Assembly: GCA_037044905.1 (NCBI GenBank)
Contig: JBAOKB010000161.1
Span: 1-64,000 of the forward strand
Length of the DNA: 64,000 bases
Direction of reading: 5' to 3'
Source: Hortaea werneckii
Lineage: Eukaryota; Ascomycota; Dothideomycetes; Mycosphaerellales; Teratosphaeriaceae
The stretch's first letter is position 1; every line of letters begins with the position of its first letter. Of the stretch, positions 1-10,336 are shown piece after piece. Made by a program: the position numbers and the translations under genes. The notes below the pieces were generated by a model, which was not told where the DNA came from, ran no database searches, and saw only the letters and a list, made by a program, of their open reading frames with translations.

Positions 1-1
1 C

Positions 2-454
2 AAAGCGAAGCAGGAGAAGGGCAAGAAGGGTATCGAGCTGGCTGCGTGGGCCTTGCTACGGGCAGTCTTGAAAGGGCATAGCCGCGGACTGCGCCAAACC
101 GGTACCTGGACGGTGGATAAGCGTTCGACGGTGACAGAGCGACTGCAGAAGTGCATCAAGGCTATCCAAGAGCTGCCTATTGTTGCGCTGGATACCTTGA
201 AAGGCCAGGGTGTTCATGAGTTCGTAGCGAATCCAGAGTCCTTCGCCAAGCGCAAGATCGGCAACCTCTGGGTCAATTACTACAAGAAGCTCGCGGCGAA
301 GGGAACCAAGATCCCCCAAGAAGAGAGATCAAGTGCAGTCAAGTCTGCAGGTGGTATTCAGCAGCAGACGGTGGCAGGGGCTGGTGGAGAGCACGAAGAT
401 GAGGGCGCCCCGGTCGAAGAAAGTGGACTCGCTCCAGAGGGGGAAGAAGTGTGA
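2..454 (+). CDS. 3' end of an unrecognised protein (partial)
   Basis: The reading frame is open from base 2 and stops at 452-454, so this is the last ~150 residues of a gene starting outside the window. No methionine is needed, because the frame continues upstream through a Lys-rich stretch. The visible part has a basic, helical first half (KxEKGKKG, then alternating hydrophobic and basic residues up to about base 320). The tail is acidic and low in complexity (GGEHEDEGAP, EEVstop). I see no family motif and give no function. Coding support comes from the uninterrupted frame and typical codon use; the 5' part and any introns lie outside the window. Confidence 0.6.
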   Translation, partial: KAKQEKGKKGIELAAWALLRAVLKGHSRGLRQTGTWTVDKRSTVTERLQKCIKAIQELPIVALDTLKGQGVHEFVANPESFAKRKIGNLWVNYYKKLAAKGTKIPQEERSSAVKSAGGIQQQTVAGAGGEHEDEGAPVEESGLAPEGEEV

Positions 455-935
455 AAAGTCGGCAGCGCGGCATTGAAGTGCATCATGAGGCTCTGCAGCC
501 TCTGCTAGAGACATTACATTTTGAGCATATTGCGCATTCTATTAATACTGAGCTGAGTCTGCGATCATCGAAATCTGGAGATGAATGGCGGCGGACTCCT
601 CAAGCGGCTAGGTAGCAAAAACCCTGTATTTATAGTCATTAGCTTTAGGACTCAGCATAGGAGATTGATGAAATGGAGATGAAATGAGCACGATTGATTT
701 CAGTACTCCCTTCTCCGCCGTCCTCAACAATCGCTGATAGCGGATAGGTTGGGTGTTTCCTTATGTTTCCTCAGCATTGCTTGTCTCTAACGGCTTTTGG
801 CGAACCGATGATCCACAGTATCTCTGACCAGGTCTCCACCATTGCAAGTATACCTTGAGAGAGTGAGAACGCAAACAGATATCTTTGCACTTGCTTTCAT
901 TCTCATTTCGCCTCAACCCGATTAATCCGTTCACC

Positions 936-2194
936 ATGTACGCACTTTTGGCTCTGGCAGCTACAGCAGGGTTAGGAAGAACACTCGCCAGCCCAGCATC
1001 CGGCCCGGAATCGTCTGAGATCGTTCGGCGACAGAACAATGCAGACTCAACATGCCAGGTTTTTGGCCTGGACTTCCCAGATGGAGGCTCGTACTTCCTC
1101 AACAGCAACTCCAGTCAGAACTTCATGGCTTCATACCTGTTCACAGGATGCAACGACGCCATCGCGGATGTAATGCTGGTCAACATGAATAATGGCGATC
1201 AATACTTCTGCAGTAGTGTTCCGACTGTGCCAGACAATTCAACGCAAGTGTCTACTTGTCCCGTACAGCATAGCCAGCTGACTACCGCGAATTACTCCAT
1301 CATTACACTCGGCAATAACGGAAAAGGCAATCCTTTCGCAGTACAGAGGGACTTTGTACTGAATGTCGGGAGGCAAGAGACTTCTACAGTGACGATCTCG
1401 ATGCCGTCGACGGTCACTTCAAGCCCGATAAATACTGTGACAAGTAAGCCATAAGAATCTTATTCTACTAACGGCTTGCTGACAAGAGGGCAGGAATCTC
1501 CGTCGTCACCACGACATCCACTGTTGTACCTAATCGAACCCCATCATCAGCTCCAGGTAGCTTCGGGACAGCACTAACACCAACACAAACTATCACGCAA
1601 ACCGACCGCATCACCCAGACATTCACCAGATGGACGGAAACAGACACGACCTCGACCCACGTCGTACAGAAGAACAACTGCTTCGTTCTCGGAACCCCAA
1701 AGCAAGATGCTCCCTGCACCACGCTTCCCGCGGGCCTCAAGAACGGCTTCGGTCCCAAGATCCGCAAGCGAGAAGTGAAGATCCCAGACCCTGGAGTCTT
1801 GGAAAAGCGAGCTCCTGATCCCAGGACTGTTACGACTACGACCACGGTTCCGAACGGATCCACTCAGACCCTGACCGGAGAGCCGAGCACGACGACTGTT
1901 GAGCAGCAGAGCACCGCTACAGCTCTCACGACCGTCCCCGCCAGCAATAGCTCCGGTGCAGCTCAGGTATATTAAGGGACAGATGTGAGCCTATGCTGAG
2001 TCAGTAGCTAATTGCGCTTTTTCTAGACAACTCAAGCCCCAAACGTCCAGATTGAGACGGTCAAGTCGTATGTCGTGGCTTATATCACGAAGACTATGAC
2101 TATTACTTGGAGGACAGAGACGACGATTATGCCTACGGGCTCGCCGACGCCTTGTAATGCGCCTCCGCAAGGTGGTGGGGCGGGTAAGTGGTAA
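936..2194 (+). CDS. secreted Ser/Thr-rich protein with dibasic (kexin-type) sites
   Basis: Three exons fit: 936-1443, 1494-1966 and 2027-2194, giving 382 residues. The first intron has GTAAGC, a GCTGAC branch site and CAG. The second starts GTATAT and ends TTCTAG. Both preserve frame, and the second removes a TAA at 1972. The N-terminus is a signal peptide (MYALLALAATAGL...LAS) followed by VRRQ, a likely maturation site. The first ~150 residues have several Cys and N-glycosylation sequons and may fold. The rest is Thr/Ser/Val-rich, as in wall-linked fungal proteins, and includes IRKRE and LEKRAP, which look like Kex2 sites. I see no GPI-signal-like hydrophobic tail. Function unknown; probably extracellular or wall-associated. 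Confidence 0.72.
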
Positions 2195-3136
2195 GGCACG
2201 AGGCGTGTGGTGATTTGTGTACGAGCGGTATGTCGAGATCGAGCGGAGAGCGGTATACTGCTCTGTCTGGAAGGTAGCGGTCGAGGTTTTAAGGTCGTCT
2301 AGTGTTGTTGAGTTTTAGGACGTAGTGGGGATTTGAGGCTCGGGTGTAGCTAACTTGAATATCGCTTGTGCGGGAATCAAGCGGATACCTAGGTAGCCTT
2401 GTATAGGTTTGGTAAAGATGAGAGGACTATGTAAGTGCCAAAGGCCGTCATTTGCCTACACTTGCAACCTCGGCTCGCATTTTCAGGCTACTTTGGGAGC
2501 AGCACGCACCGTAACGATTTCCTTCATAGTGCTCTAGGCCTCCAACGCACCCCAGGATCATCGCTAAGCCTTCTACCGTCTCTTGACAAAACGAATGACA
2601 GTATCTAACATCTCCTACTACCTTGGATGCTTGCTGACCCCGGGCGCCAAATATTCGAGTTTGCTTTGTTCGTTCGACAACGCCAAGCCTCTCTCCCGCA
2701 ATTAGCACAAAACCTTGGAGAGGTCTCTTTCTGACTCCAGGTCGTTGTAATATGCCGGTTGTCCAATATATCCGCGAAACTTGACAATCTTGTGAGGTAG
2801 CAATCCGACGATGTAGCCCTGAAGCTTGGCGGAATATGTGTCGAGCATTTCTTTTCGTGGATGGATCCAAGCCACTTTTCGTTCGCCCGAGCCCAAGAAC
2901 ATTATATGGGCCAGCTCACCACTCTCAACGTTGCGCAAAGGCTTACCGGAGACCTGGTAAAATGGCCTGAAGCATTTTCGCATCAGGATATATGAGCGGT
3001 TAGGAATGCACGAGGGGGTTTTCATCTTTCGAGTTGAGATTCCTATGTGTGAAGTTCTTCGTTCAATTCGATTTGTAGAAGGCATACGAATTCAGTGAGG
3101 ATAGCCACTTCGCTGCGATCCCTTGCACGATCAAGT
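2195..3136. other. intergenic, with one doubtful minus-strand ORF
   Basis: This stretch separates two secreted-protein genes. It should hold the 3' region of the Ser/Thr-rich gene and the promoter of the cysteine-rich peptide. The only item worth naming is the minus-strand frame at 2702-3085, listed separately. No tRNA-like B box or repeat was noticed. Confidence 0.5.
2702..3085 (-). CDS. possible small hypothetical protein
   Basis: This frame gives 127 residues from the first ATG, or about 106 from the internal MKTPSC. It has balanced composition, plausible codon use and alternating hydrophobic segments that could form beta strands (IMFLGSGERKVAWIHP, GYIVGLLPHKIVKF). I recognise no family. 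No intron, TATA box or start context decides the model, and a chance frame is possible. It runs head-to-head with the defensin-like gene at 3137, so the start region would be shared. Confidence 0.28.
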   Translation of the reverse strand: MPSTNRIERRTSHIGISTRKMKTPSCIPNRSYILMRKCFRPFYQVSGKPLRNVESGELAHIMFLGSGERKVAWIHPRKEMLDTYSAKLQGYIVGLLPHKIVKFRGYIGQPAYYNDLESERDLSKVLC

Positions 3137-3599
3137 ATGAAGCTCCTCGCCGCGCCTTTTATCTTCACATGGGCTGTCGCCGGCTTGGCGAAAGCCGAGG
3201 ACTCCTGGTATATCGGCGGCGATCATAACGTGACCTGCATTCGCGATCCCGGTGGCCATTTGGACTGTGAGGAAGGTTTCAAAGAAGGGACTATGAAAGT
3301 AAGTACTCCCTTCCATGCGCCCGGATCGCTTTTCGTCAGCTGACAAGGCTCTTGGGTGGAAGGTCGATCTAGCGTCGCTTGGCCCAGATCATTACGATGA
3401 AGCTGAGCAGACGGATGCCTCGCTCGAGAAGCGAGGCTGGAAGTGCAAGCTTGCGGGTCTTGGATGCTCGACCAGATGTTACGCCGGAGGGTTCTGCATC
3501 GCTAGATGCGAAGACGGCAAATGTCACTGTAGCTGCCGGGACGTCCCCGTTGCGGTCCCGCTGGAGCGCTGCGTCAAGATGGATTGCTCGAATGGGTAG
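3137..3599 (+). CDS. secreted cysteine-rich defensin-like peptide precursor
   Basis: Two exons (3137-3298, 3363-3599) give 132 residues. The intron starts GTAAGT, has an AGCTGAC branch site at about 3338-3344, and ends AAG at 3362. An AG at 3347 is also in frame and would add five residues. The precursor has a clear signal peptide (MKLLAAPFIF...AKA), an acidic propeptide, and LEKR just before residue 79, a classic Kex2 site. The predicted mature peptide has 54 residues and ten Cys. Its core reads C-x6-C-x3-C-x5-C-x3-C-x4-C-x-C-x-C, with CSTRC, AGGFC and CHC. That matches the CxxxC helix plus CxC strand of cysteine-stabilised alpha-beta defensins. A second Cys pair follows in the C-terminal tail. 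Role inferred: antimicrobial or host/microbe-directed secreted peptide. A knottin fold is the main alternative. Confidence 0.7.
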
Positions 3600-5007
3600 C
3601 GTCAGTTGCATTCTAGCCACAGGCAAGGAGAGAGCCTTATCAATCGTGGCGCTCTGCTTAGGTCATACTAGCAGATGAGGACGAGCATGACTCGAAACCC
3701 TTAAGAGAGATGTAGTCAAAGTACGAGATATCTTTGTGTCAGCCAACAAGGTCAATGTCGCTTTCGCACGTCGTGTCCTTGATTGCTAAGTGAGATGGGT
3801 CCAAGGAGACCATCCTTTGCCAAAGACATGAATATTTCGATTCAGCTTAGAGTTCAACCTGAACGATAGAAGTTCTATGAAATGCGATGTTCCTTGCCCA
3901 TTGCGCCAGTGCCGCGACGATGTGATCCTCAGCATGAGTCTTGCCGGTGGGTGAAAAGTGTTGGTAAGCTACTCGACTGACCACTTGTGATGGGATGAGT
4001 GGTATACTCGATCTGATGTTCCCGCGAAAGAACTCGCTAGGATCTTCCTGAGCTCGTCTTATCATGCGCTACGATAAGCGCACGGGTTTGGTGCACATTT
4101 GGTATCACACGTGACTGCGCGATATGTCGGTGAGCACTTGCGTCTTCTGCCTCACTTGAGACGATTGCGTCTCTTATCCTTTGCTTCTCATACATCTTTC
4201 ACGGCGAGGTCAGAAGAAGACGGCGGCTGAGGATGGACAGACTCATCCAATCTCCGGCGTCGGACTTTGTTCCTGGCAGACTCGCAACCTCGCATCAGCT
4301 CAGGCTCGTCGGGACCTGTCATGCGCGTCATCTCCCCGCAGCCATGCTCGAATCTCCGCGAGAGGCACTCACATCTCCTGCGGCGAAGATGATCATTACG
4401 CCTTTTCCAGCGTCCTCATACGCCTTCGCCTTGCACTTCTGCGGCGTAGCTGGCACGCGTTACTTACCGAGGTAGCCTACAGCGGCTTACGGCGTCCTCG
4501 GAGTCCTGCTGATGCCAATTGCCGCTGGGTCCTGAGTCTGGATCTGAAGACGCATACGCTAAACGTCATGGTTTCTTGTATGGCCATCAGCTTTCGCGAT
4601 ATTCTCCATTCAACCCAAGTATAGAGCGGGGGAGACACTACTACGGCTCATCATGCGGAAACGGTTGGCTCAGCACATGCGTGAGCGAGTCCACGGAATG
4701 CAAAACGCTGTGGACTTCGGTTGTTATGCTCGCGATGCGGTTGCTAAGCAGAGCGCCGCCCTTCGGTTCCGCCTCCAGGATGCTTTCCCTGCCGAAAGAC
4801 TATACCTTCATTGGACAGCTGTCACAGAGGCTTACAAGTGCCTGACGTACAGCTTTGGATTACAAAAGCTCTAGGGTGCTTTCTTGTACATCCACCTAGG
4901 TTCCGTTGCGCGGAGCTTGTTCCTGAACATATACATTCTTACAAGGTTTGTCTACTTTGTTTGTTTCTTTACTACATATCTTCGCAAGCTGTATTGAGAA
5001 GCCGATC
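3600..5007. other. intergenic; only weak overlapping ORFs
   Basis: About 1.4 kb lies between the defensin-like gene and EGT1. Several short plus-strand frames overlap at 4181-4874 in all three phases. One (4653-4874, starting MRKRLAQHMRER) has a helical, protein-like composition, but I could not link it to an upstream exon with sensible splice sites. The last ~130 bases before 5008 are T-rich and are probably the EGT1 promoter and 5' UTR. Confidence 0.45.
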
Positions 5008-7858
5008 ATGGGTTCGATTGGGCAACCGAGCTCGGAAGCTGTAGCTTCCAAGGCCTCTGTCCCCAGCATCATTGACATCCGATCGGACACCGCCGGTATC
5101 GAGTTGAAGCAAGAGATCTTGACGGGCTTGAAGCCTGCTGATGGTGGAGAGAAGACATTGCCAACACTGCTGCTTTATGATGAGGAGGGACTGAAGCTCT
5201 TTGAGCGCATCACATACTTGAAGGAATACTATTTGACTGGCGAAGAGATAGCTGTATTGGAGAGGCATGCAGAGAGCATTGCTCAGCGGATACCAGATGG
5301 ATCAATGGTAGTAGAGCTCGGAAGCGGGTATAGCTCACCCAGGCCCATCACGGCGTGAGCTGGCTTGCTGACGGCCCATTAGCAACCTGCGCAAGATCCA
5401 GATCCTACTCGATGCCCTGGAGAGATCCGGTAAGCGTGTCTCATATTACGCCCTTGACCTTATGGAGCCAGAACTTGAGCGGACGCTGGCCGAAGTTCCT
5501 CAGTACCGACATGTGAAGTGCAATGGTCTGCTAGGTACGTATGATGATGGCCTGGCATGGCTTCGCAATTCGGAGAACATGAACAGACCCAAATCCATCT
5601 TGTCGATGGGATCAAGCATCGGCAACTTCACCCGCGACGAAGCTGCTGGGTTTCTTCGTCAATTTGCTGCCATCTTGGGCCCTTGCGACAATCTGATGAT
5701 TGGTGTCGATGGCTGTGAAGATCCGCAAAAGGTGTATCGAGCGTACAACGACAGCGAAGGGTAAGTCTGACGCCGGAAATGCTAGACGCTGCTGACACAA
5801 TCGTAAGCGTAACACATGAGTTCACTGCCAACGGGCTCAAGCACGCCAACCGTTTGCTCGGCTACCAAGCATTTGAGCTTGGTGATTGGGAGGCCGTCGG
5901 TGACTTTGACGCAAAGAGCGGAAGGCACCAAGCGTTTGTCGTCCCGAAGAAAGACATCACTGTTGAAGGCGTGGCGATGAAGCAAGGCGAAAAGATCAGG
6001 ATAGAAGAAAGCTATAAGTACAGCCGACCTCAGGCGCAGGAGCTTTGGCGCAGCGCAAACGTCATGGAGGTCGCAGCCTGGTCCAACGACGCCGGCGACT
6101 ACGGTACGTACTGAAGTCTACAAGACGGGCTTTCTATGCAACACTTGCTGACATTCTGTATCAGCACTGCACATGCTCAAACCAATAACGATGTTTGCGA
6201 CCAAGCCTGAAGAATATGCCGCTCACCCAGTGCCCAGCTTGGATGAATGGCACCAACTCTGGTCAACCTGGGACATGGTGACTCGCCAAATGATTCCGGA
6301 CGAGCAGCTGCTGGACAAGCCCATCAAGCTGAGAAACGCATGTGTGTTCTATCTTGGCCACATCCCGACTTTCTTCGACATGAAGCTCACAGAGGCAACC
6401 GGTGGCAACCCTACTGAGCCTAAGTACTTCTACAACATCTTCGAGCGTGGCATCGATCCCGATGTCGACAATCCGGAGCAGGTTCACTCGCACAGCGAAA
6501 TCCCAGACGATTGGCCGAAGCTCGACGAAATCATGGCGTTCCAGAAGCGGGTGAGACAGCGAGTCAAAAACATTTACGCCTCTGGTCAAGCGTACGAGGA
6601 TAAGTGGACTGGCCGTGCGCTGTGGCTGGGCTTGGAGCACGAAATCATGCATCTTGAAACACTCCTGTACATGCTCTTGCAGAGCGAATGGGCTCTGCCA
6701 CCACCATCTGCGGCAAAGCCCGATTTCGCACAGATTGCTGCTGATGCACAGAAGAATGCTGTGGAGAACGAGTGGTTTGACGTTCCAGAGCAGACGATCG
6801 CTGTCGGTCTTGATGATCCTGACTCGCCGGAAGGTCCCGTGCGCCACTTTGGCTGGGATGTCGAGAAGCCGCCTCGGAAGACTCGCGTGGCGGCGATGAA
6901 GGCTAAAGGCCGTCCCATTACAAACGGAGAATATGCGAAATACGTGTTTGCGACTGGCAAGAAGGAGCTGCCTGCTTCGTGGTTGCCTCTTGAGGCTTCG
7001 AATGGCGTGAACGGCGTGAACGGGGTTACGAACGGTGGTCAGAGTGAACAGCAGTTCATTCGTGACAAGGCTGTTCGCACCATTTACGGCCCCGTGCCCC
7101 TGGAGTATGCGCTGGACTGGCCAGTCTCCGCGTCGTATGACGAGCTCAACGGCTGTGCGCAGTACATGGGAGGCCGGATTCCGACTCTGGAAGAGGCTCG
7201 CAGCATTTACTACTACGTTGATGCTTTGAAGCAGAGGGAACCCTCGAAGACGTTAGGAAGGACGATTCCAGCAGTGAATGGGTGAGTATCTTCCTCCAAG
7301 CATGCCAGGGTCTATCCTTTGCTGACGTATTCCAGCCACCTGGTCAACGATGGCGTGCAGGAATCGCCGCCATCCAACCCTTCCTTGAACGGCTCTGGTG
7401 CTGTAGCTAGTTCCAACCCCAATGATGTCTTCGTGAACCTGGACGCGGCGAACGTCGGCTTCAAGCACTGGCACCCGATGCCTGTCACCCCGTACGGCAA
7501 TAAGCTTGCCGGTCAGGGTGAGATGGGTGGCCTTTGGGAATGGACTAGCTCAGCACTGGAGATGCAGGATGGCTTCAAGCCTATGAAGCTCTACCCTGCG
7601 TATAGTGGTATGTCATGCCTGAGAGCATCTCTGCTGAATCTGTTGCTGACAAGGGGTAGCCGACTTTTATGATGGAAAGCACAACGTCGTGCTCGGCGGC
7701 TCATGGTCTACGCACCCACGAGTAGCGGGCCGCAAGACATTGTAAGTCCAAGATCCTATTGAGGCGCATGTAGCTCGCTAACCAACCTCAGCGTGAACTG
7801 GTACCAGCGCAACTACCCGTACGTGTGGGCTGGCGCTCGAATGGTGAAGGATGCCTAA
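5008..7858 (+). CDS. EGT1: ergothioneine biosynthesis protein 1 (EgtD-EgtB fusion)
   Basis: Seven exons (5008-5327, 5383-5760, 5808-6103, 6165-7281, 7336-7607, 7660-7741, 7792-7858) give 843 residues, the usual size for fungal Egt1. The N-terminal half is the SAM-dependent histidine trimethylase (EgtD type); its VELGSGNLRK motif is split by intron 1. The C-terminal half is EgtB-like: a DinB-type domain with the iron-ligand motif HEIMHLE at residues 490-496, then a formylglycine-enzyme-like sulfoxide synthase domain ending in GGSWSTHPR and NWYQRNYPY. Together they make hercynine from histidine and then its cysteine sulfoxide; a separate lyase finishes ergothioneine. All introns have GT..AG ends and keep frame. 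A small NGV repeat around 7005-7035 lies in a loop. The cytosolic thiol product protects against oxidants. Start chosen at the first ATG that precedes the conserved region. Confidence 0.96.
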
Positions 7859-8539
7859 AATGCTCCCAATACTAATGAGACAACGAACAATTGACGGTCT
7901 TGTATTGAAAAGCTAGTGTCTTCAGGTAGCCCAACTGGATCCGCTCGTTCTCATACCCTGCGCTCCTTCCTCAACCTCCAACTTGTTTTTGCATGTGATG
8001 CGTCACTTGCGGGATCACGCATTCGGCGGCGTCACCGGGGCCGTGGTCAGCCCCCTGTGTGACGTACAATTTCGGCGCACGCACACCTGCAGCAACTTGA
8101 TTAGATTGTCTTCGCGTTTACAAGCCCGTGGCTATTCACAAACGCAACACGCGATACGTATTTCAACACTTCCTCGACCGCCCCGGCTTCCTGCTTCTTA
8201 GTCGGAAACTGTAACACTAAGCAGCACTTTCGGCAGTAGTCAAACGCGATATCCTCTCTCTCGCGCGCCAGAGCCTGTTTGTTGATTCAGGGGCTGCACT
8301 CGCTTGACCAACATATCAGACTCTTTCCACGCTTGCAACCGTCAAATAGTTGCAAGCCACTCACCGACACTCACATACAGAAGAATGGAGAAGGACTGTT
8401 CTCCGACCATCACACTCTCCAGCATTTACAGCCTCGCCATTTCGGCGTCGAAAAGTAGCACGTTCGACTCTGCGGACGGCGGTAATATCCTCCGAAGGCC
8501 GAAAAGACCTGATAAGTGCACGCATAGTGCTTGAAAGAT
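7859..8539. other. intergenic between EGT1 and the next gene
   Basis: This stretch holds the 3' end of EGT1 and the promoter of the 8540 gene. The part around 8000-8520 has C/T-rich segments and short chance frames. I see no conserved gene, RNA or repeat. Confidence 0.5.
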
Positions 8540-9875
8540 ATGCCTCATGACGTGTACAGATGGGAGGACGGTGGCGGTCTGAGTAAGTCTTCATGCGTGG
8601 GAACTCAAGGTGGCAAATACTGACCCGATTCCAGTCCACCACTGTCCCAAGTGCAAGCGTCCATTGACGCACGATGCTGTTCGTTCGCAATGTCTGGGAC
8701 AGCATGTCGAGTGGTGTAAGCGGTACCACACCCAGCTCTTCATGTAAGCCACAGATCACGCTAATCGCCAAAAACATGAAGCTAACTTCATGAGCAGGAT
8801 AGGATGGAGCAGCGAATGCGCCCCTTGCAGGCACAGCGAAGAGCATCACCACCAACGTCACCGCAAAATTGCCGAGCTCTTGCGCCAACTCCAGGAAGTG
8901 CAATCCGCTGACACCCCGAAACGTCCAACCGCTGAGCTGCTGCCGGACCAGGATACCAACTCGCCGAGTCCCTTGTCGAAGAAGGAACGCAAAGCGGCGA
9001 AGAAGGCTGCGAAAGTTGCAGGTATGGCCAAAGTCGTTACAGCTGCCGAGATCAGCTTTGTAGCGGAAGCCCTGCATTCGACTTGCGCTGCGACCGACGA
9101 CGCCGAAGACGAAAATAGTCTGGTCGAAGACTTCGACATCAAATTCAACCTCTACTACCACAAAGGCACTACCAACACCCGCGAAGCCCGCAATCGCCAC
9201 CTGGACACCAAGCAGCGCAAGAAAAGCGAGCCGAACATCGAAGAAAGCGAAATCGAGACGCTCATGGCCGCGCTAAACATCCCGACCTCCGGTTTCGACG
9301 GTAAAGACCAACAGAACCTTGTCCGAGAGATCCGCGATGCGGTTCGCGACGACTTGACTCGGGTGGCGAAGGAGGACGAACAGACTGCGATTCGCAAGGC
9401 CGGGTTCTGGCGCTGGGCGAGCAGGAAGACTTATGATCGGCATGTTGCGAATGAGAAAGCGCGGCTCGAAAAAGATGGGGCTGAGATGCTGAAGAGGAGG
9501 GACTCGGTTGATCTGGTGGTCGAGCGTGAGGATGTTCAGCAGGATGGTTCTGAGGATCGTCAGAAGGTGGAGGATATTGAGACCGTTTCAGATGCTGCAG
9601 CTGCTTCCAGTGTCCCCTCAACTCCAATTACCAGATGTCAGGATTCTGTTAGGCTGGCAAGTGGTCCATCTCGCTCTACGATTCGAAGTGAGGAGATATA
9701 TGGCCCGAGCGAAGCGGCGTGGACGACCGTGGGGAAGTTTAAGAAGAGGGCGAAGTCGCACCAGACACCGTCACCCACTACCCTGAAGTTCGCGGGTAAT
9801 GGAGGGCTGAAGAAGCTCCAGGTCAAAAAATCGGGGTATTCCGCGATCGCATTCTCCGGAAACGATGAACAGTAG
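8540..9875 (+). CDS. uncharacterised protein with N-terminal zinc-ligand cluster
   Basis: Three exons (8540-8582, 8635-8743, 8798-9875) give 409 residues. Both introns have GTAAG donors and AG acceptors and are needed to join the N-terminus in frame. The first ~65 residues contain HHCPKC, then SQCLGQH, EWC, and ECAPCRH. These are paired Cys/His ligands that could bind one or two zinc ions, not a standard C2H2 or RING spacing. The rest is charged and mostly helical or disordered, with a Lys-rich stretch (KKERKAAKKAAK). The C-terminus has EAAWTTVGKFKKRAKS, which resembles a short nucleic-acid-binding or interaction motif. I do not recognise the family. A nuclear or RNA-related role is only a guess. 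The antisense frame over exon 3 is a shadow. Confidence 0.75.
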
Positions 9876-10336
9876 AAAATGGGACTGGCACAATTTGCAT
9901 TGTCGTCCTGTTCCTCTTGCGGTTGGTAGTTGGAACGCTTGGGTGAGCTCGAATTGGTAGGCTATTCGCCTATACATAGTTGATGAGTTGGCACTCTGGT
10001 CGCGCTTCACTGTCTGTTGGTGAGTACTGGCTCGAGCAGATCGCTGGGGCGTGAGGTGATGAACGCATTGCAATACGTGGATAGTCTACATCAGACAGAT
10101 AGACTACATAGGGATTTCTCATCGAATCCAAGTGTTCACCCGGCCTATACGACTCCAATCTAATGCACGGTGTTGAGCCCGGATTGATATGGCTCAGGCC
10201 GTTCAATTTCTATGTTTCTCTATTCTTATGCTGGATCTGAAGATGGTGTTGGCCCATTATGTGAAAGTTTGAGAGACAACTGTCAGAGCCAATGATTCTT
10301 ATTTTACAACTGCTCTACTTGGTCATTATCCACCAG
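9876..10336. other. convergent 3' intergenic region
   Basis: This stretch lies between the stop of the zinc-ligand protein (+) and the stop of the tandem Zn2Cys6 regulator (-). It should contain both polyadenylation regions. I see no gene or repeat in it. Confidence 0.5.

Noticed and set aside
4181..4624. 147-codon plus-strand frame
   Set aside because: Random composition, overlapped by other frames in all phases, no homology seen.
8361..9200. 279-codon minus-strand frame
   Set aside because: Lies antisense to exon 3 of the zinc-ligand gene, with Val/Phe-rich composition and no motif; the plus strand has splice support.
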